This document shows, piece after piece, positions 20,993 through 31,723 of a stretch of DNA of 64,000 bases (positions are counted from its first letter, which is position 1; each line of letters begins with the position of its first letter). The DNA comes from Diogma glabrata. Taxonomy: Eukaryota > Arthropoda > Insecta > Diptera > Cylindrotomidae. A program made the translations under genes and the position numbers. The notes beneath the pieces were generated by a model. That model made no database searches. It saw only the letters and a program-made list of their open reading frames with translations, and was not told where the DNA came from. The DNA lies in the NCBI GenBank assembly GCA_963693315.1, contig OY856186.1, forward strand, positions 458,861,360-458,925,359, in the 5' to 3' direction.

Positions 20993-21240
20993 AAGGCTTA
21001 TTTCTTCGATCAAGCAAAAGTGTGCCATCATTAAGGAGCATTCTACGGTAAAAACTGAGGAAGCTATCGTTGACTGAATTGAGTTCATCCGTCAACACCC
21101 CTAAGACATCACCTTAACTAGTGATATCTCACTGATATTACTAGTGGTATATGATATCCCACGTTAACTCGTATGCCAATATCAAGGACTGGGGTTCGCG
21201 GTGTTGTCACACCCGTAGATCAAAAATAAAAAAATTACAA
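20993..21240 (+). repeat. composite repeat, right part
   Basis: This continues the repeat interrupted at 18032. AAGGCTTATTTC, ATCGTTGACTGAAT, TTCATCCG, CCCCTAAGA, ACGTTAACTCGTATG and TTGTCACACCCGTAGATCAA match the reverse complement of 51128-51375 in order. It ends at an A-rich AAAAATAAAAAA tract. Confidence 0.75.
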
Positions 21241-21675
21241 ATCAGTAAAAACGATTTAGAAGGTATGCGATTTTTATCTCCCGTTGTTGTAGTTTTTTTA
21301 TTAGGAACCCTGTTTTTTCCATAAATGTTCACTTTTCTGACATTATTAACAAAAGTTTTTAATGATGAAGTAAAATACAAAATCAACTGAAACAACTTAT
21401 GTTATGTTAAAATAAAATATTACTTATGTTTTCAATTTAGTAAAAGAAATTATCCCTACGTTCCCTATGTGGAGGTAAACACCGAATTTCTATTTCTGTA
21501 TTAATGTCGGCTTTTTTATGCTATTTTCAAAAATTACGGAATGTATCCCTTCCCTATCAAAAGAAGGTAAGTCGTATCATTTTTATGCGTTTTTCTGAGG
21601 AACGTATCTACCTCACAAAAGGAGACTTGTTTATCCTACAATTGTTTCGATTCTAAAAAACCATCTTCGGGGATA
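21241..21675. other. intergenic DNA, nothing recognised
   Basis: Two short C/T-rich stretches (ATTATCCCTACGTTCCC, GTATCCCTTCCCTATC) suggest an old repeat, but I cannot classify them. Confidence 0.35.
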
Positions 21676-21679
21676 ATAT

Positions 21680-22356
21680 TGTTACGTTTTTCCAACCTTA
21701 CTTCGAATTGGCCTAACTCACAATTCGATAAACGTAATTCCCAATCTCTTCCTGAGTTCGATCACTGATTAGTTAGCACAAACACCAGGTTTTATTAAGT
21801 ATTCAACACCTTAATTGTTTCACAACAACAGGAAAACAATACAGCAAACAATATTCCTAACTAGAATATTCTTTCAACAGCTCCAGAAACTCCAACGGTT
21901 TATTGTAGAAATTTCCAGTAATAACAACGTTAAAATAATACACAAAATATTTCTATTCAATAACACTTATAACTTTATTGCACTTATAACTTTACACAAA
22001 ATCTAATTTAAAGATCACTTTTATAATTTTAACTTCACCATCGCAGGTTAAAATAAAACTAATTAAAAACTACAAGAAGCAATTTCCTTATATACATTCT
22101 GCTTAATCTCTAGAAATTTCTAGGTCACTTTTTAGAAACCTTGAGAAAATATTAGAATATTCGATTATTTTACGTTACGTTGATTTGATTCATAAAATCA
22201 TAAAACAAATAGACCTTAATTCTAAGAATATGTACAACAACAACAATGTTCATTTCATTAATCTGTTGTAGTATTTTGTTGATTTGATTTTCCTAGAAGT
22301 GACCGTAATCGTCTAGATTTTTCTGTATTCGTCTAGATTTTTCTGCAATCGTAACA
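21680..22356 (-). repeat. solo LTR of a Ty3-like element (677 bp)
   Basis: The ends are TGTTACG and CGTAACA, flanked by a 4-bp duplication ATAT (21676-21679 and 22357-22360). The sequence is the reverse complement of the LTR at 39028-39647: shared blocks include CCAACCTTACTTCGAATTGG, GAGTTCGATCACTGATTAG, AACACCTTAATTGTT and AGAATATTCGATTATTTTAC. No internal element is attached, so it arose by LTR-LTR recombination. Confidence 0.85.
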
Positions 22357-22368
22357 ATATATTATTTA

Positions 22369-22735
22369 ATAATAGTAGATTCTTGTATGAGCTTAGAATG
22401 AAGGCAATTCTTCACGAGGATGAAGTTTCCCGAAACGAGCGTAGCGAGTGGAGGGAATCATCTGAGTGAAGAATTGCCATCATTCTAAGCGAATACAAGA
22501 TGCTATTTTATCCACGACTGTAAAATATTTCGTTTAATTTCCAGTTTTCATGCAAAAATTTGTATCGCCATATTGAAATAAAAACATCAAAGATAGCGAA
22601 AAACAAAACAAGTTTGTTGTTTAATTTGTTAGGGGAATATTTAATAAACTATAGAGCTGTTAAAGAATTTTAATCAAATTCACTAGTTGTGGAATGAATA
22701 CAATTACAATGGAAGACATACGCATGGACGTTGAA
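22369..22735 (+). repeat. fold-back plus MITE of the TTTATCCACGACT family
   Basis: Positions 22373-22506 fold into one long hairpin. ATAGTAGATTCTTGTAT, TTAGAATGA and GGCAATTCTTCAC are mirrored by GTGAAGAATTGCC, TCATTCTAAG and ATACAAGATGCTAT, around the GC-rich core CGAGCGTAGCGAG. The MITE body follows (TTTATCCACGACTG, AATATTTCGTTTAATTTCCAG) and matches 12762-13450 up to about 22730. Confidence 0.75.
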
Positions 22736-22759
22736 TTTTGAAGTTTTTGTTTGTTTTTG

Positions 22760-23560
22760 TTGTTGCAAATCTTTTGCTATATTATGTAGTGCAAATCAAA
22801 TAATTATTGGTTTTGGTACTTTTTCTAATGACGTTCGAACACCGTATTTAAGAATGGGGAATCTTCGTTTCACTTGCACAAAACATCTCTCTATTATAAC
22901 CCGATTTTTCGCATGTTCCGTATTGTAACACTTTTCTGTATTAGTTTTTGGGTTTTTAAATGGGGTCATTAATTGAGGCCGTATTCCATACCCAGAGTCA
23001 CCAAGAATAATGTACGATGGTTCACCTGTTGCAAGACAAATTTGCAATGGCGAGGTTTTTAGAACCCGGCTATCGTGTTATGAACTCGGCCATTTAGCGT
23101 CAATACTTGTGAAGATTTCTTTTGCATTGCAGGTAGCTTGTTTTCGATATTTAGACTCGTGTATTTTGGCTTATGTACAGTTTATAGCTCCATTAACACC
23201 AGGAAAAATAAATTTAGCATTCCATTCGGATTTTGCGACCCTCATGTCCTCTGCTATTTTTGGGAACTTAATAAACTTCTCGATCTTCATCATTATTTTG
23301 TCCGGTGTACCCCACTATCCTCTTCTACACCAATTTGAAATTCAGGATCTGCCATGTACCTCAAAAATATTTCCATTCTTTGTTTTGCCGTTAAAGCTCC
23401 ACCTCTGGTTTCAACGCTTGTGTTCAAAAACAGCTTGGATAATTTTTCAACATTCCCCTCGGTAAATCGGTGCAACTTTTTGCAGTCGTTAACATTATTT
23501 TCGCGACTTTCAGAATGTAATTTTCTTTTACGTATTCTGATAAATTCTGCCATTGTTTTA
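22760..23560 (-). pseudogene. PIF/Harbinger transposase, inactivated
   Basis: The - strand opens at 23553 with an 86-codon N-terminal frame (MAEFIRIRKRKL, LTAKQRMEIFLRYMAD). It continues across frame breaks through FPGVNGAI and ends with a second open piece, 23047-22796, carrying YIILGDSGYGI, TPFKN and IIERCFVQVKRRFPIL. These are DDE-domain blocks of HARBI1-like transposases. The Asp expected after GAI is read as Asn (GAINCT) and is followed by a stop, and another stop lies after DAKWPSS. The catalytic triad is therefore incomplete and the copy is dead. It was the nuclease of a cut-and-paste transposon that inserts at TWA sites. Confidence 0.85.
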
Positions 23561-24285
23561 CAATTTCTTAGGTTATGTAGAATTTAAGATGCTTCAGATC
23601 ATACTTAAAAAATGTTCAGAATGTTCTTGAAAAATTAAGTACATTCTAGGTTTTATTCACAAAAATTTAAGAACCTGCTAGGGAACTTTCAATCAAGTAG
23701 CAAATGCTGAAATAAATTTTAGTACTCAAGCCAAAGCAAATACTTAAAATTCTATTCACACATTTTGTTCAAAAATGTTCTAAAATGCTAGTAAAAGCAT
23801 TTGCTTAATTTTTATTCACTCCACCCAATGTCTTGATTATTCTAGAATGAAATATAATTTTGGAGAACGTTCCTCAATTGTAAGAACAAGGTATTGGAGG
23901 TTACCACGTTTTCAAATGTTCAAAAGTAGGACACACTACCCAGCTAGCAACTCAAAAACTCAACGGATTTATATCACTCCAATTTTGAAGTTGAAAAATA
24001 ATTTTTTTAGGTAGTTTTACGTACTAATTAAGTGGGTAAGCGATAAAATCTCAGTAAACTTTATTTCACTACCGAGCATTCTATACAACACTTTTTTCTC
24101 CATCTTTAGCGATCCAATCAAGGATAAGTTATCAAGTTTACAGCGAGTTCTCAGTATTTGATTGGTCTTAAATAGACAAGACCGTTTAAGAAAACAATAT
24201 ATATTTAAAGTAGGTTTACGGTCGGAAACTTATTTGTAACATTCCACAATTTTTATTTTTTTACAAAAACAAACACTTTATAAAC
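23561..24285. other. flank of the Harbinger remnant, no gene
   Basis: 23640-23830 carries inverted and direct sub-repeats (ATTCACAAAAATTTAAGAAC, AAAGCAAATACTT, AAAAGCATTTGCTT). It ends TTATTCACTCCACCC, whose reverse complement GGGTGGAGTGAATAA could be the surviving terminal inverted repeat of the Harbinger element. The rest shows nothing. Confidence 0.4.
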
Positions 24286-24287
24286 AT

Positions 24288-24480
24288 AAACAATTCGTTT
24301 TATACACATCAAAAATTTTTTATTTAAATGTTCTAATATTTTCGAACTCTAAGAGTCCTCCTCTGGGATAATTGTTTCTAAACAGTTTAGAAACAATTAT
24401 CCCAGAGTAAGGACTCTTAGAGTTCGAAAATATTAGGATATTTAAATATAAAATTTTTGAAGTGTATTAGACGAATTGTT
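24288..24480. repeat. long hairpin with ~95-bp arms and no loop
   Basis: The left arm (AACAATTCGTTTTATACAC...TAGAAACAATTATCC on the opposite strand) and the right arm meet at about 24384 with a single unpaired base. Pairing is nearly perfect for 65 bp around the centre (CTAAGAGTCC, CTGGGATAATTGTTTCTAAA) and continues with small indels to the ends. Confidence 0.85.
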
Positions 24481-24499
24481 TTAATCTATTATTTTTATC

Positions 24500-26365
24500 A
24501 CTTAAAGTAGTTCATTCAACAAGTTTAAAACTTACTTAATAAACAATTCAAACTTTTTTTAACACTTTTTACTCGTTTTTGTAGTTCATGTAAAACTGCA
24601 TTGCCAGAAAAATTCGTCCAGAATGAGCAAAATATGGACAAATTCCTCCTCTTGCTCTGACATATCCAACATTCAAAGTTACATGTAAAATTTAATGATA
24701 TGTCTCAAAAGCTTTTCAAATCATCGTAGTATGTAGTCCAACAAATTTAATAAAAGGTTTAAAATCGGCTTGTTAATTTTCCGGTAAACATTGTCCGGAG
24801 TGTTGGTCAGAGCGTTTTGGGCCAGATACTTTAAGATACAATCCAAAATCGATCAAATTTAGTAATTCTGACCCGAAGAAATATTTATATTTTGTGATAT
24901 TTAATTACAAAAAAAAACATCTAGTTTTATTTACAAATACAAATCGAATATAACAAAGTAAAATTAATAATAATAAATCAATCAGTTAAAAAATAAAAAT
25001 TTAAAAAATATATTTAATATACAAAACAAAAATCTACTATATTTTCTTTTTTGGCTCAGCCACATTCGTATAAAAATTTTGAATTTTGTAAAAATATATA
25101 ATGCTATTTTATTTAAAATATCTAATGCGAAATTTGATAAAAAATTAAATATTTAAATTTTTCCAGGAAGATAATTTTTATTTGTTTATAATATATAATA
25201 TTTATTATTGCTACTAAAACTTCTGAATTAATATAAAATAATAATCAATATTTTTATATATTTTTTTTTTAATATTAAATAGTTTTAAATTTTGTTTTAA
25301 TTCTAAATCGTATTATCTTTTAATAAACACTCGAAAATGATTTTTTAATCTTCCTTATATATTTTTGACTGTTTTTTAATATATTACTTTTATTGCAAAT
25401 ATTTGTTTTGCCCAAAACTATTTAAACAAATTTTATTGTTTATCATAATAAGTTATTTTCTGTTCGATTTTTATAAAAAAATTTTGACTTTATTTTTTAT
25501 AAATACTTTATTATTTTTAAATTTGATAAATTTATGTATTTTTCAATGTATCAAAATATATTTATATACTTATTTCACAAGCCAATTCTTTATTTTCTTT
25601 TAAATGTTCGTTCAATTTTTAATTATTTTGCTAAAAAAAATTAAACAGTTCTCTACCTCAATTGTTAAATTATTCAAATAATGATATGCCATATAAGATT
25701 GATATACAAAAAATATATCCGATATTTTTCTGATTTTATTAAATTATACACGGGCTCGTTCGGATTTACTGTTAAACTAAAGTTGTTTTACAAAAAGTAA
25801 TCGAATTATATTATATTAGCTTTTTAAATAAAAGTAATCCATCGTTAGTCACGTAATCACGTTAGTGTTTATATAATTTTATTCACGCTAAGCAAACACT
25901 TCTACCAATACATAATAATAAATTCCTAATATCATAGCAACAATTTAGTTCTAACGTTTTAATATTTTTCACAACGAATAACATTGGTTTCTATTCGAAA
26001 CTAAATCTTCTAACCAACATATTTCTTGATTCGATAGATTAAAATAATAAACAAATAAACTCATACTAATAAATAAACTCAACTCAACAAATATACATAA
26101 CTAGTGGGATGGAGGTGTGGCCTTAGGGGGTCATGTCAAGAACTTCCGGTAAACTTAAAAACTAACCAGTTGCCAAGACAGCTGTTTAAGCTATACTGAC
26201 ACATCAAACTTACTTTACAGTCTTTTTTGAGACTGTAAACTTAAACAATATGATTTAATTGTATCGTCCAAAAAATGTTTTTTAAAACATAATTAAAAAA
26301 CAACAGAAAAATTACAAAAACAATATTAAAAAAAAGTTATCAAAAAATGAATATTAGCTAAAATA
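24500..26365. other. very AT-rich intergenic DNA
   Basis: No gene is seen. The open frames here are low-complexity Phe/Ile/Leu runs from T-rich sequence. Confidence 0.5.
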
Positions 26366-26367
26366 TC

Positions 26368-26460
26368 AACACCTCAGAACACATGTTGTTGGGGGACCTA
26401 TGTCTCAAAAGGTATCTATTTATTGTTGTGACACATATTGTAATTCCTATAAAACTTATT
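26368..26460 (+). repeat. LINE 3'-terminal fragment
   Basis: TCAACACCTCAGAACACATG, TTGTTGGGGGACC, TCAAAAGGTATCTAT and GTGACACATATTGTAATTCC follow the same order as in 54950-55212. It is a truncated tip in the sense orientation. Confidence 0.75.
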
Positions 26461-26554
26461 AAAACAATAAAATGGGGGTTTTAAAACCAAAAATACGCAT
26501 TATTAAGATTTATTTATTATACGATACACCAATTGTAATAACATACATTTAAAT

Positions 26555-26665
26555 AGGATTACACACACACACACACCTTCAGACTGCAAACTAAAATAAG
26601 TTATCAAGACAGCTTCAGGATGTCTTGAAACGTGAAGATATGATTTAAATGTGAATATCAACCTA
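26555..26665 (+). repeat. repeat unit with (AC)n, copy 1
   Basis: (AC)8 is followed by CTTCAGACTGCAAACTAAAA, TTATCAAGAC and GTCTTGAAACGTGAAGATAT. Diverged copy 2 lies at about 27385-27490. Confidence 0.5.
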
Positions 26666-26759
26666 ACATATTGTTCAGTTAAAAAACAGCATTTGTTTGA
26701 TAGACGCCGACCACTTTTAATAAGATACCCCAAAAGGTAGTAGTTCTTTCTCATGTTAA

Positions 26760-27384
26760 CTGAAACGTCTTACCAAAAATTCATCAAAAACATTTTAAAA
26801 CTGTTGGCCTTAAAAGAATAAAAACAAGATATTTAACCGGAAGTTGCAAAATTACTTTAAATATTACAAAAACCGTATGCTCTAAGCTTAAACAAAATTA
26901 AAATTAAAGTTAGGATTGAGTGTTACCCCCTTATTCCTTTGTCAAATTTTGAAAATAATGCAGATCTTCCATATTCGAGTAAACCTTGCGTTTTTCAACT
27001 CATTTTTATGCTAAAGTGTCATCAAAACCTTATGCGTTTGCGTAACGTAAACAACGCCTAGTTTTTTCACATTTTCTTAAAAAACTCAAAAAATAAGATA
27101 GCAATTTTCTATACAAATTTCATTATAAATGACTGACATGATGACAAACAAAATGGGAGGTCAATGACTTTGATAGCAATATTTATTCTTATGAAATGCA
27201 AGAGACGACTTTCAGTTTTTTGGAAACCAATAAAAAACAAATGAGGCGATTTTGGTAGAAAAGAACTGGCCTCTAAGTTACGCCAAGATACATCGATTGT
27301 GTTGTGACCATTTCCGTTGAAATTGATGTCATCCGTTGTTGAGAAAGCGTTGAACCAATTTTTGTCCACATTCACATACGACAA
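26760..27384. other. intergenic DNA with one unassigned - strand frame
   Basis: A 98-codon - strand frame (27405-27109) includes a mildly protein-like stretch (NTIDVSWRNLEASSF), but no family is recognised and no splice or promoter context supports it. Confidence 0.3.
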
Positions 27385-27490
27385 TAAACACAGACATACA
27401 TGCACATACAGACTGCCAGCTAAAAATCTAATCTAAACACCTCTAAGAAATCTTGAAACGTAAATATATCATATCAATTTCGATTTCGAA
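27385..27490 (+). repeat. repeat unit with CA-rich start, copy 2
   Basis: CACATACAGACTGCCAGCTAAAA followed by TCTTGAAACGTAAATATATC parallels 26555-26665. Confidence 0.5.
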
Positions 27491-28140
27491 AATCGATCCA
27501 AAACAATAACTTCACATGTCGGGCAGTTAAAAATTCCCGAGAATTTCTTTAAAAATCTTTTTTTAAACAAATCTTAAAGAAAAAAGACATAGATAGAAGG
27601 CACTCCACATATTGAAGCAGATATATCAATCAAAATTATAAAAGACATTTAACTTAATTAAAAAGATAGTTGTAAATAAACGATCAAGACACAAAATACC
27701 AAAATAATTTTGAATATATAATTTAAATTGAAATTATTTAAAATGTTTTAATTATTACATAATTATTTTTTAATAAATTTTATTGTTTTTCGTAAAAACT
27801 TAATTCCAATTTACCTTTCCTCATCATTAATTAAAAAATCATCACATTCTTGTAATTATTATTAAATTATCAATATTATATGTTTTTATCAATTTATTAA
27901 ACTAATTTTTATTTATTAATAACGTTTATAGGTATTTTTAAATATTTATATTTATTTATTTTGTACTTTCTACTGTGACAAAATCAGTATTCTCTGTTTG
28001 AAAGATTAGGGTCTGTGAGATATATTAAGTTTAATAAAATGCAAGTATTTAGAAAAAACACGTATTGAATCTTTTTCATCCTGAGTTTTGTTTTTAATTA
28101 ATTAAAATATAAATATACATATATCAAATATATATATATT
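27491..28140. other. AT-rich intergenic DNA, nothing recognised
   Basis: No gene or repeat that I can support. Confidence 0.4.
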
Positions 28141-28144
28141 AGAT

Positions 28145-28400
28145 TGGTCGTTAAAAATAAAATTTTATCCACGACTACTATAAAGAATATATGCTTTACA
28201 TGTGTATGTCTTCCATTGTAATTTTATACATTTTCTCACTTGTGTGTAGAATGTGACGCAATCACTAAATTCTACAACAGTTCTATAGTTTATTAAATAT
28301 TCCCCTAACAAATTTAAAACTTCATTTGTTGGTATAGTTATATCAAAAGTTTAAAACTAGAACAATACATATATAAAATAATAGTATATTATGCTACGAT
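28145..28400 (-). repeat. MITE of the TTTATCCACGACT family, inverted copy
   Basis: It starts TTTTATCCACGACTACTA and continues with ATGTCTTCCATTGTAATTTT, TGACGCAATCA, AACAGTTCTATAGTTTATTA and AACAATACATATATAAAATA. This is the reverse complement of 12880-13020 and 13255-13450. Confidence 0.7.
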
Positions 28401-28419
28401 CATGTAATGACGGTTATTA

Positions 28420-28760
28420 ATACACGAGCATTAACCGGGATACGAAACGAGCTGTAGGCGAGTTTCTACCACCAACTTCCATTTTTTAATTGCGATATTA
28501 GTACTGGAATACTCTTCAACGGATTGACCGATTTCCATGAAATGGAATTGGCATTTCTGGCATTTCTGTGTATATACGGTATGTCTGAGAATAGGTCGTA
28601 AACTATTTTTCTTACCCTTAAGTGATAAGGGGGTGGCACACATCATGATGTTACAAATTTTATTAAGCTCAAACTTACGTAATAGAATTCGCACAAATAC
28701 TACACAAAGAAGCATAGCTTATGTATAATCAAACACGGATAGCAATTATGATAAACAAAC
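28420..28760 (-). repeat. unclassified repeat-like block, possibly Helitron-associated
   Basis: The - strand carries an open frame of 94 codons (28715-28431), but neither its composition nor any motif identifies a protein. The lower AT content and lack of neighbours suggest a transposon remnant. The Helitron fragment at 29244 is the nearest classified element. Confidence 0.3.
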
Positions 28761-28857
28761 TAATTAAAAATGTGGTCCTTAGCCAGCATCACGTTTGCAA
28801 TAGTGATTTGCAAACAGTTACAATGCATTAATACCAACGAATATATAATATTTTCCA

Positions 28858-29092
28858 GCCCGCAGGAACATATGTAAAATTTTGGATCTATGGATGTGAC
28901 AAAGCCGCGTACTTTAGTACCTGCTATTGGCAAATCATTTAACGTGAGATATCGTATACCAATGGCAGTACGATATCACTTATATTAAGGGGATAAGTAA
29001 TATTTTAGGGGTGCTGGCGGAAGTACTTTTTTCAATCAACGATAGCACCGTTAGGCTTAGTTATGGAATATTATTTGACGATAACGCTCTAT
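28858..29092 (-). repeat. composite-repeat copy, right part only
   Basis: TTGGATCTATGGATGTGACAAAG, CCGCGTAC, TGCTATTGGCA, TTTAACGTGAGATATC, TTAGGGGTG and ATCAACGATAGCA match 51140-51345 in order, with deletions. The LINE 3' tip at 29093 directly abuts it. Confidence 0.7.
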
Positions 29093-29183
29093 TTTTTTTT
29101 AAATAAAATGTGTTGGGTAGTAGGAATTACAATGTGTGTCACAACAACACATAAGAACCTTTTAAGAAAAAGGTCCCATAACA
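29093..29183 (-). repeat. LINE 3'-terminal fragment
   Basis: TTTTTAAATAAAATGTGTTG, GTAGGAATTACAATGTGTG and ACATAAGAACCTTTTAAG followed by AAAGGTCCCA. Same family as 17691-17778. Confidence 0.75.
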
Positions 29184-29243
29184 ATTAACATTGAAGCTAC
29201 AATTTTGAATGGAAAATTCGAAGATTAGGATGATCCCAACAGA

Positions 29244-29408
29244 TTCAAACGTTTAGTTTCCAGTGCAACTCGCTTTTACAATTACCATCCGTTCTTCTCA
29301 CATGGTCATCTGTTAGTGGCTGGCGCGTTATAAAAACCTTCTGATTTATTCGTGTACTCACCAGACGGAAAAACAAGAAATATAGTGTACCCACAAGTAC
29401 TCGAATAA
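29244..29408 (+). pseudogene. Helitron helicase, C-terminal fragment
   Basis: One frame reads YNYHPFFSHGHLLVAGAL, an in-frame stop, then PSDLFVYSPDGKTRNIVY and PQVLE before a stop. This matches the last helicase motif and the C-terminus of Helitron Rep/Hel proteins (FSHGQLYVALSRV, then a VY..DGKT.NVVY tail). The stop lies where the SRV motif should be. Only about 55 codons survive, with no Rep domain and no recognisable Helitron ends nearby. Confidence 0.75.
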
Positions 29409-31058
29409 ATAAATAGAATTAAAACGACATTTTGAAATTTGTTCCATATTAAAATAAATAAGTTGCAATAAAAATTGAATGTTATCTTTACGAGTTTTCT
29501 CGAATTTTCTTTCTTATGAGATAGCGGCGATACGCGACGGGCATAATGTTAAATAAACAAAACTTTTACACTATTTTGTGTAAAAAATAAAATTTTGAGA
29601 GATTCTGTGAGTGATTAAGATCAAAGCAATTACTGTAATTCACTTGAATTTTGCAATTTGAGAGCATTTTTTCTTAGAAAAACTTCTTTAGAACAGTTTT
29701 TGTGTTTCGTGACGGGTACAAATACAATGCATGAGCACTGAACATTTGTGACTCTATTTTTATTCTGAATAATGTTCTATATAGAGATGACACACTTCTA
29801 CTAATTCAACAAGTCATTTAAATTGTTTTATTGCTTACTTGAAAACTTATGTAATCGCTAATTTTTTATGTATCCGAACAGATCAGCTAGAGTGCTGATT
29901 ATTTTCCATTCATATTTTTAAAAAGTAAAATTAAAAATTATGCTGCCATTTCTCATTAGCACCTTTTGAAATCATTGCTACTACGTCAACAATATGTCTG
30001 CGCAAAAACTTTATTTATAAGCGTAGCGTCAACAAATGTCCCTCACCTGTATTAATTCGGTAATTCACTCAATTTTATGGTGAAGTTTTGATAGTTCATA
30101 GTTTTTCTAATTTATCTAATTTATTAGTTGACTATCGGTTAATTGGAGAACCGGTGTGTTGGTTGTTAATGTTTTGCTTAAAAACACTTTGACCTAGATT
30201 CCCCGAGAGATATATATAAGACCAGTCTAATATATATATAAATATAATTGCGAAGGTAAATGTTATAATAGTTGGAGATTTTTATAAAAATTATAATTTT
30301 GGCAGTATATGTCATTTACAATATAAACAATATAAGAAATTTCAACATGCTAGTTATGTTGCACAAAACTTTTACAACAAAATAAAAATAAATTTTGCAT
30401 ACCCTAATATATTATTGTAAACAGACAAGCTATGAATTTTAACTAAAATCTCCAACTTATACATAATAATATGACTTTATATTACTTTGCCGTATTCATA
30501 GTTAAAAAACGATCTAACATTAAAAAACGATCTCTTTCTGAGATCAGTTTAAATATATAGTATATGAAAAATTTTATTGGTTGTTATAAAGGTCGATAAA
30601 CAAATTACTTATATTAGTCTCACAGTTCCTTAAAATATTGTATTACATAATTATAACTTATATTTTAATAATTCTTTTTAATGATTATATAAGTTGTAAT
30701 TAATAATTCCAATATATATATTATTATCTTGTGATGTGCAAAAATATGTTATATATTTTCTTATTGCTAAAATAATTTATATCTTTACACATTAAAAACA
30801 GTTGGGTTTATTTTTAATAATAATGTTATTGATTTCAAATAGGAAAATATATAAAATTTGTGTTTATTTAATCTTAATTTTTTTTATATTTTGTTTATTA
30901 CTCTTCTTAATTTTTGTATTATATTTTAGTTTTATCACTTGTTCTGTTTTCAAACTTTTTATTCTGTTAGAAATATTAAAAGTTTATGAATTTATTAATT
31001 TTGAAAGTGGAACACAAAGATAATGTGCATACATAAATAATTATGTATTAAATCCATT
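29409..31058. other. AT-rich intergenic DNA downstream of the Smad gene
   Basis: No exon or classified repeat was found. The 73-codon + strand frame at 30802-31023 is low-complexity Ile/Leu/Phe and I do not believe it. The Smad 3' UTR and polyadenylation site should lie here just left of 31059. Confidence 0.45.
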
Positions 31059-31196
<138 letters not shown>

Positions 31197-31536
31197 TTAA
31201 TTAAATATTTGATCGCTTAGTTAGAAACAGTAAAGGAGATATTCATATATAAAAGCAGTAAAGTGTAAAAACCCTACTTCAAATAACAAAGTTTTTTTCT
31301 TTTCCACAATTTATAAAGTTATACTATTTTGAACTGAAGAACTTATTTAAAGAGATGGATAGTAAAAAACTATATATTAATTCTTTAGTACCAACCATCT
31401 TAGAAGTAATATACCGTCGTCCCATTTTATGCGCTCATTATTTTCGAACCAACCTTTTTGAGTGCAAAATTTAAATTAAGTATAATAATAAATCTTTATT
31501 TGAATCAAAAACAATAGTTATTTACGTACTAAGGTT

Positions 31537-31634
31537 GTTATAAGGATTTTAACGGCCCGAAGACGATACGACCAGCCCGAGGGCCTCTGGCCCGAGGGTT
31601 TCATATCGCCTGAAGGCCGTTAAAATCTGATAAC
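31537..31634. repeat. GC-rich hairpin next to the Crypton remnant
   Basis: GTTATAAGGATTTTAACGGCC at 31537 is matched in reverse complement by GGCCGTTAAAATCTGATAAC ending at 31634. The inner part is itself nearly palindromic (CCCGAGGGCCTCTGGCCCGA). It is unusually GC-rich for this region. GGCCGTTA recurs at 32683-32705. Confidence 0.7.
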
Positions 31635-31723
31635 GACAGTGGTGCGTACAACGATTTATTTTTCATTAAATGTATTAATAATAAATTAGAGTAATTAATA
31701 ATTATTGAATAAAAGTTTCATTT

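Noticed and set aside
25403..25603. Hydrophobic 66-codon open frame
   Set aside because: Low-complexity Phe/Ile/Leu from T-rich DNA with no promoter or splice context.
27109..27405. 98-codon - strand frame with a protein-like middle
   Set aside because: No recognisable family, both ends low-complexity, and it lies between copies of an interspersed repeat.
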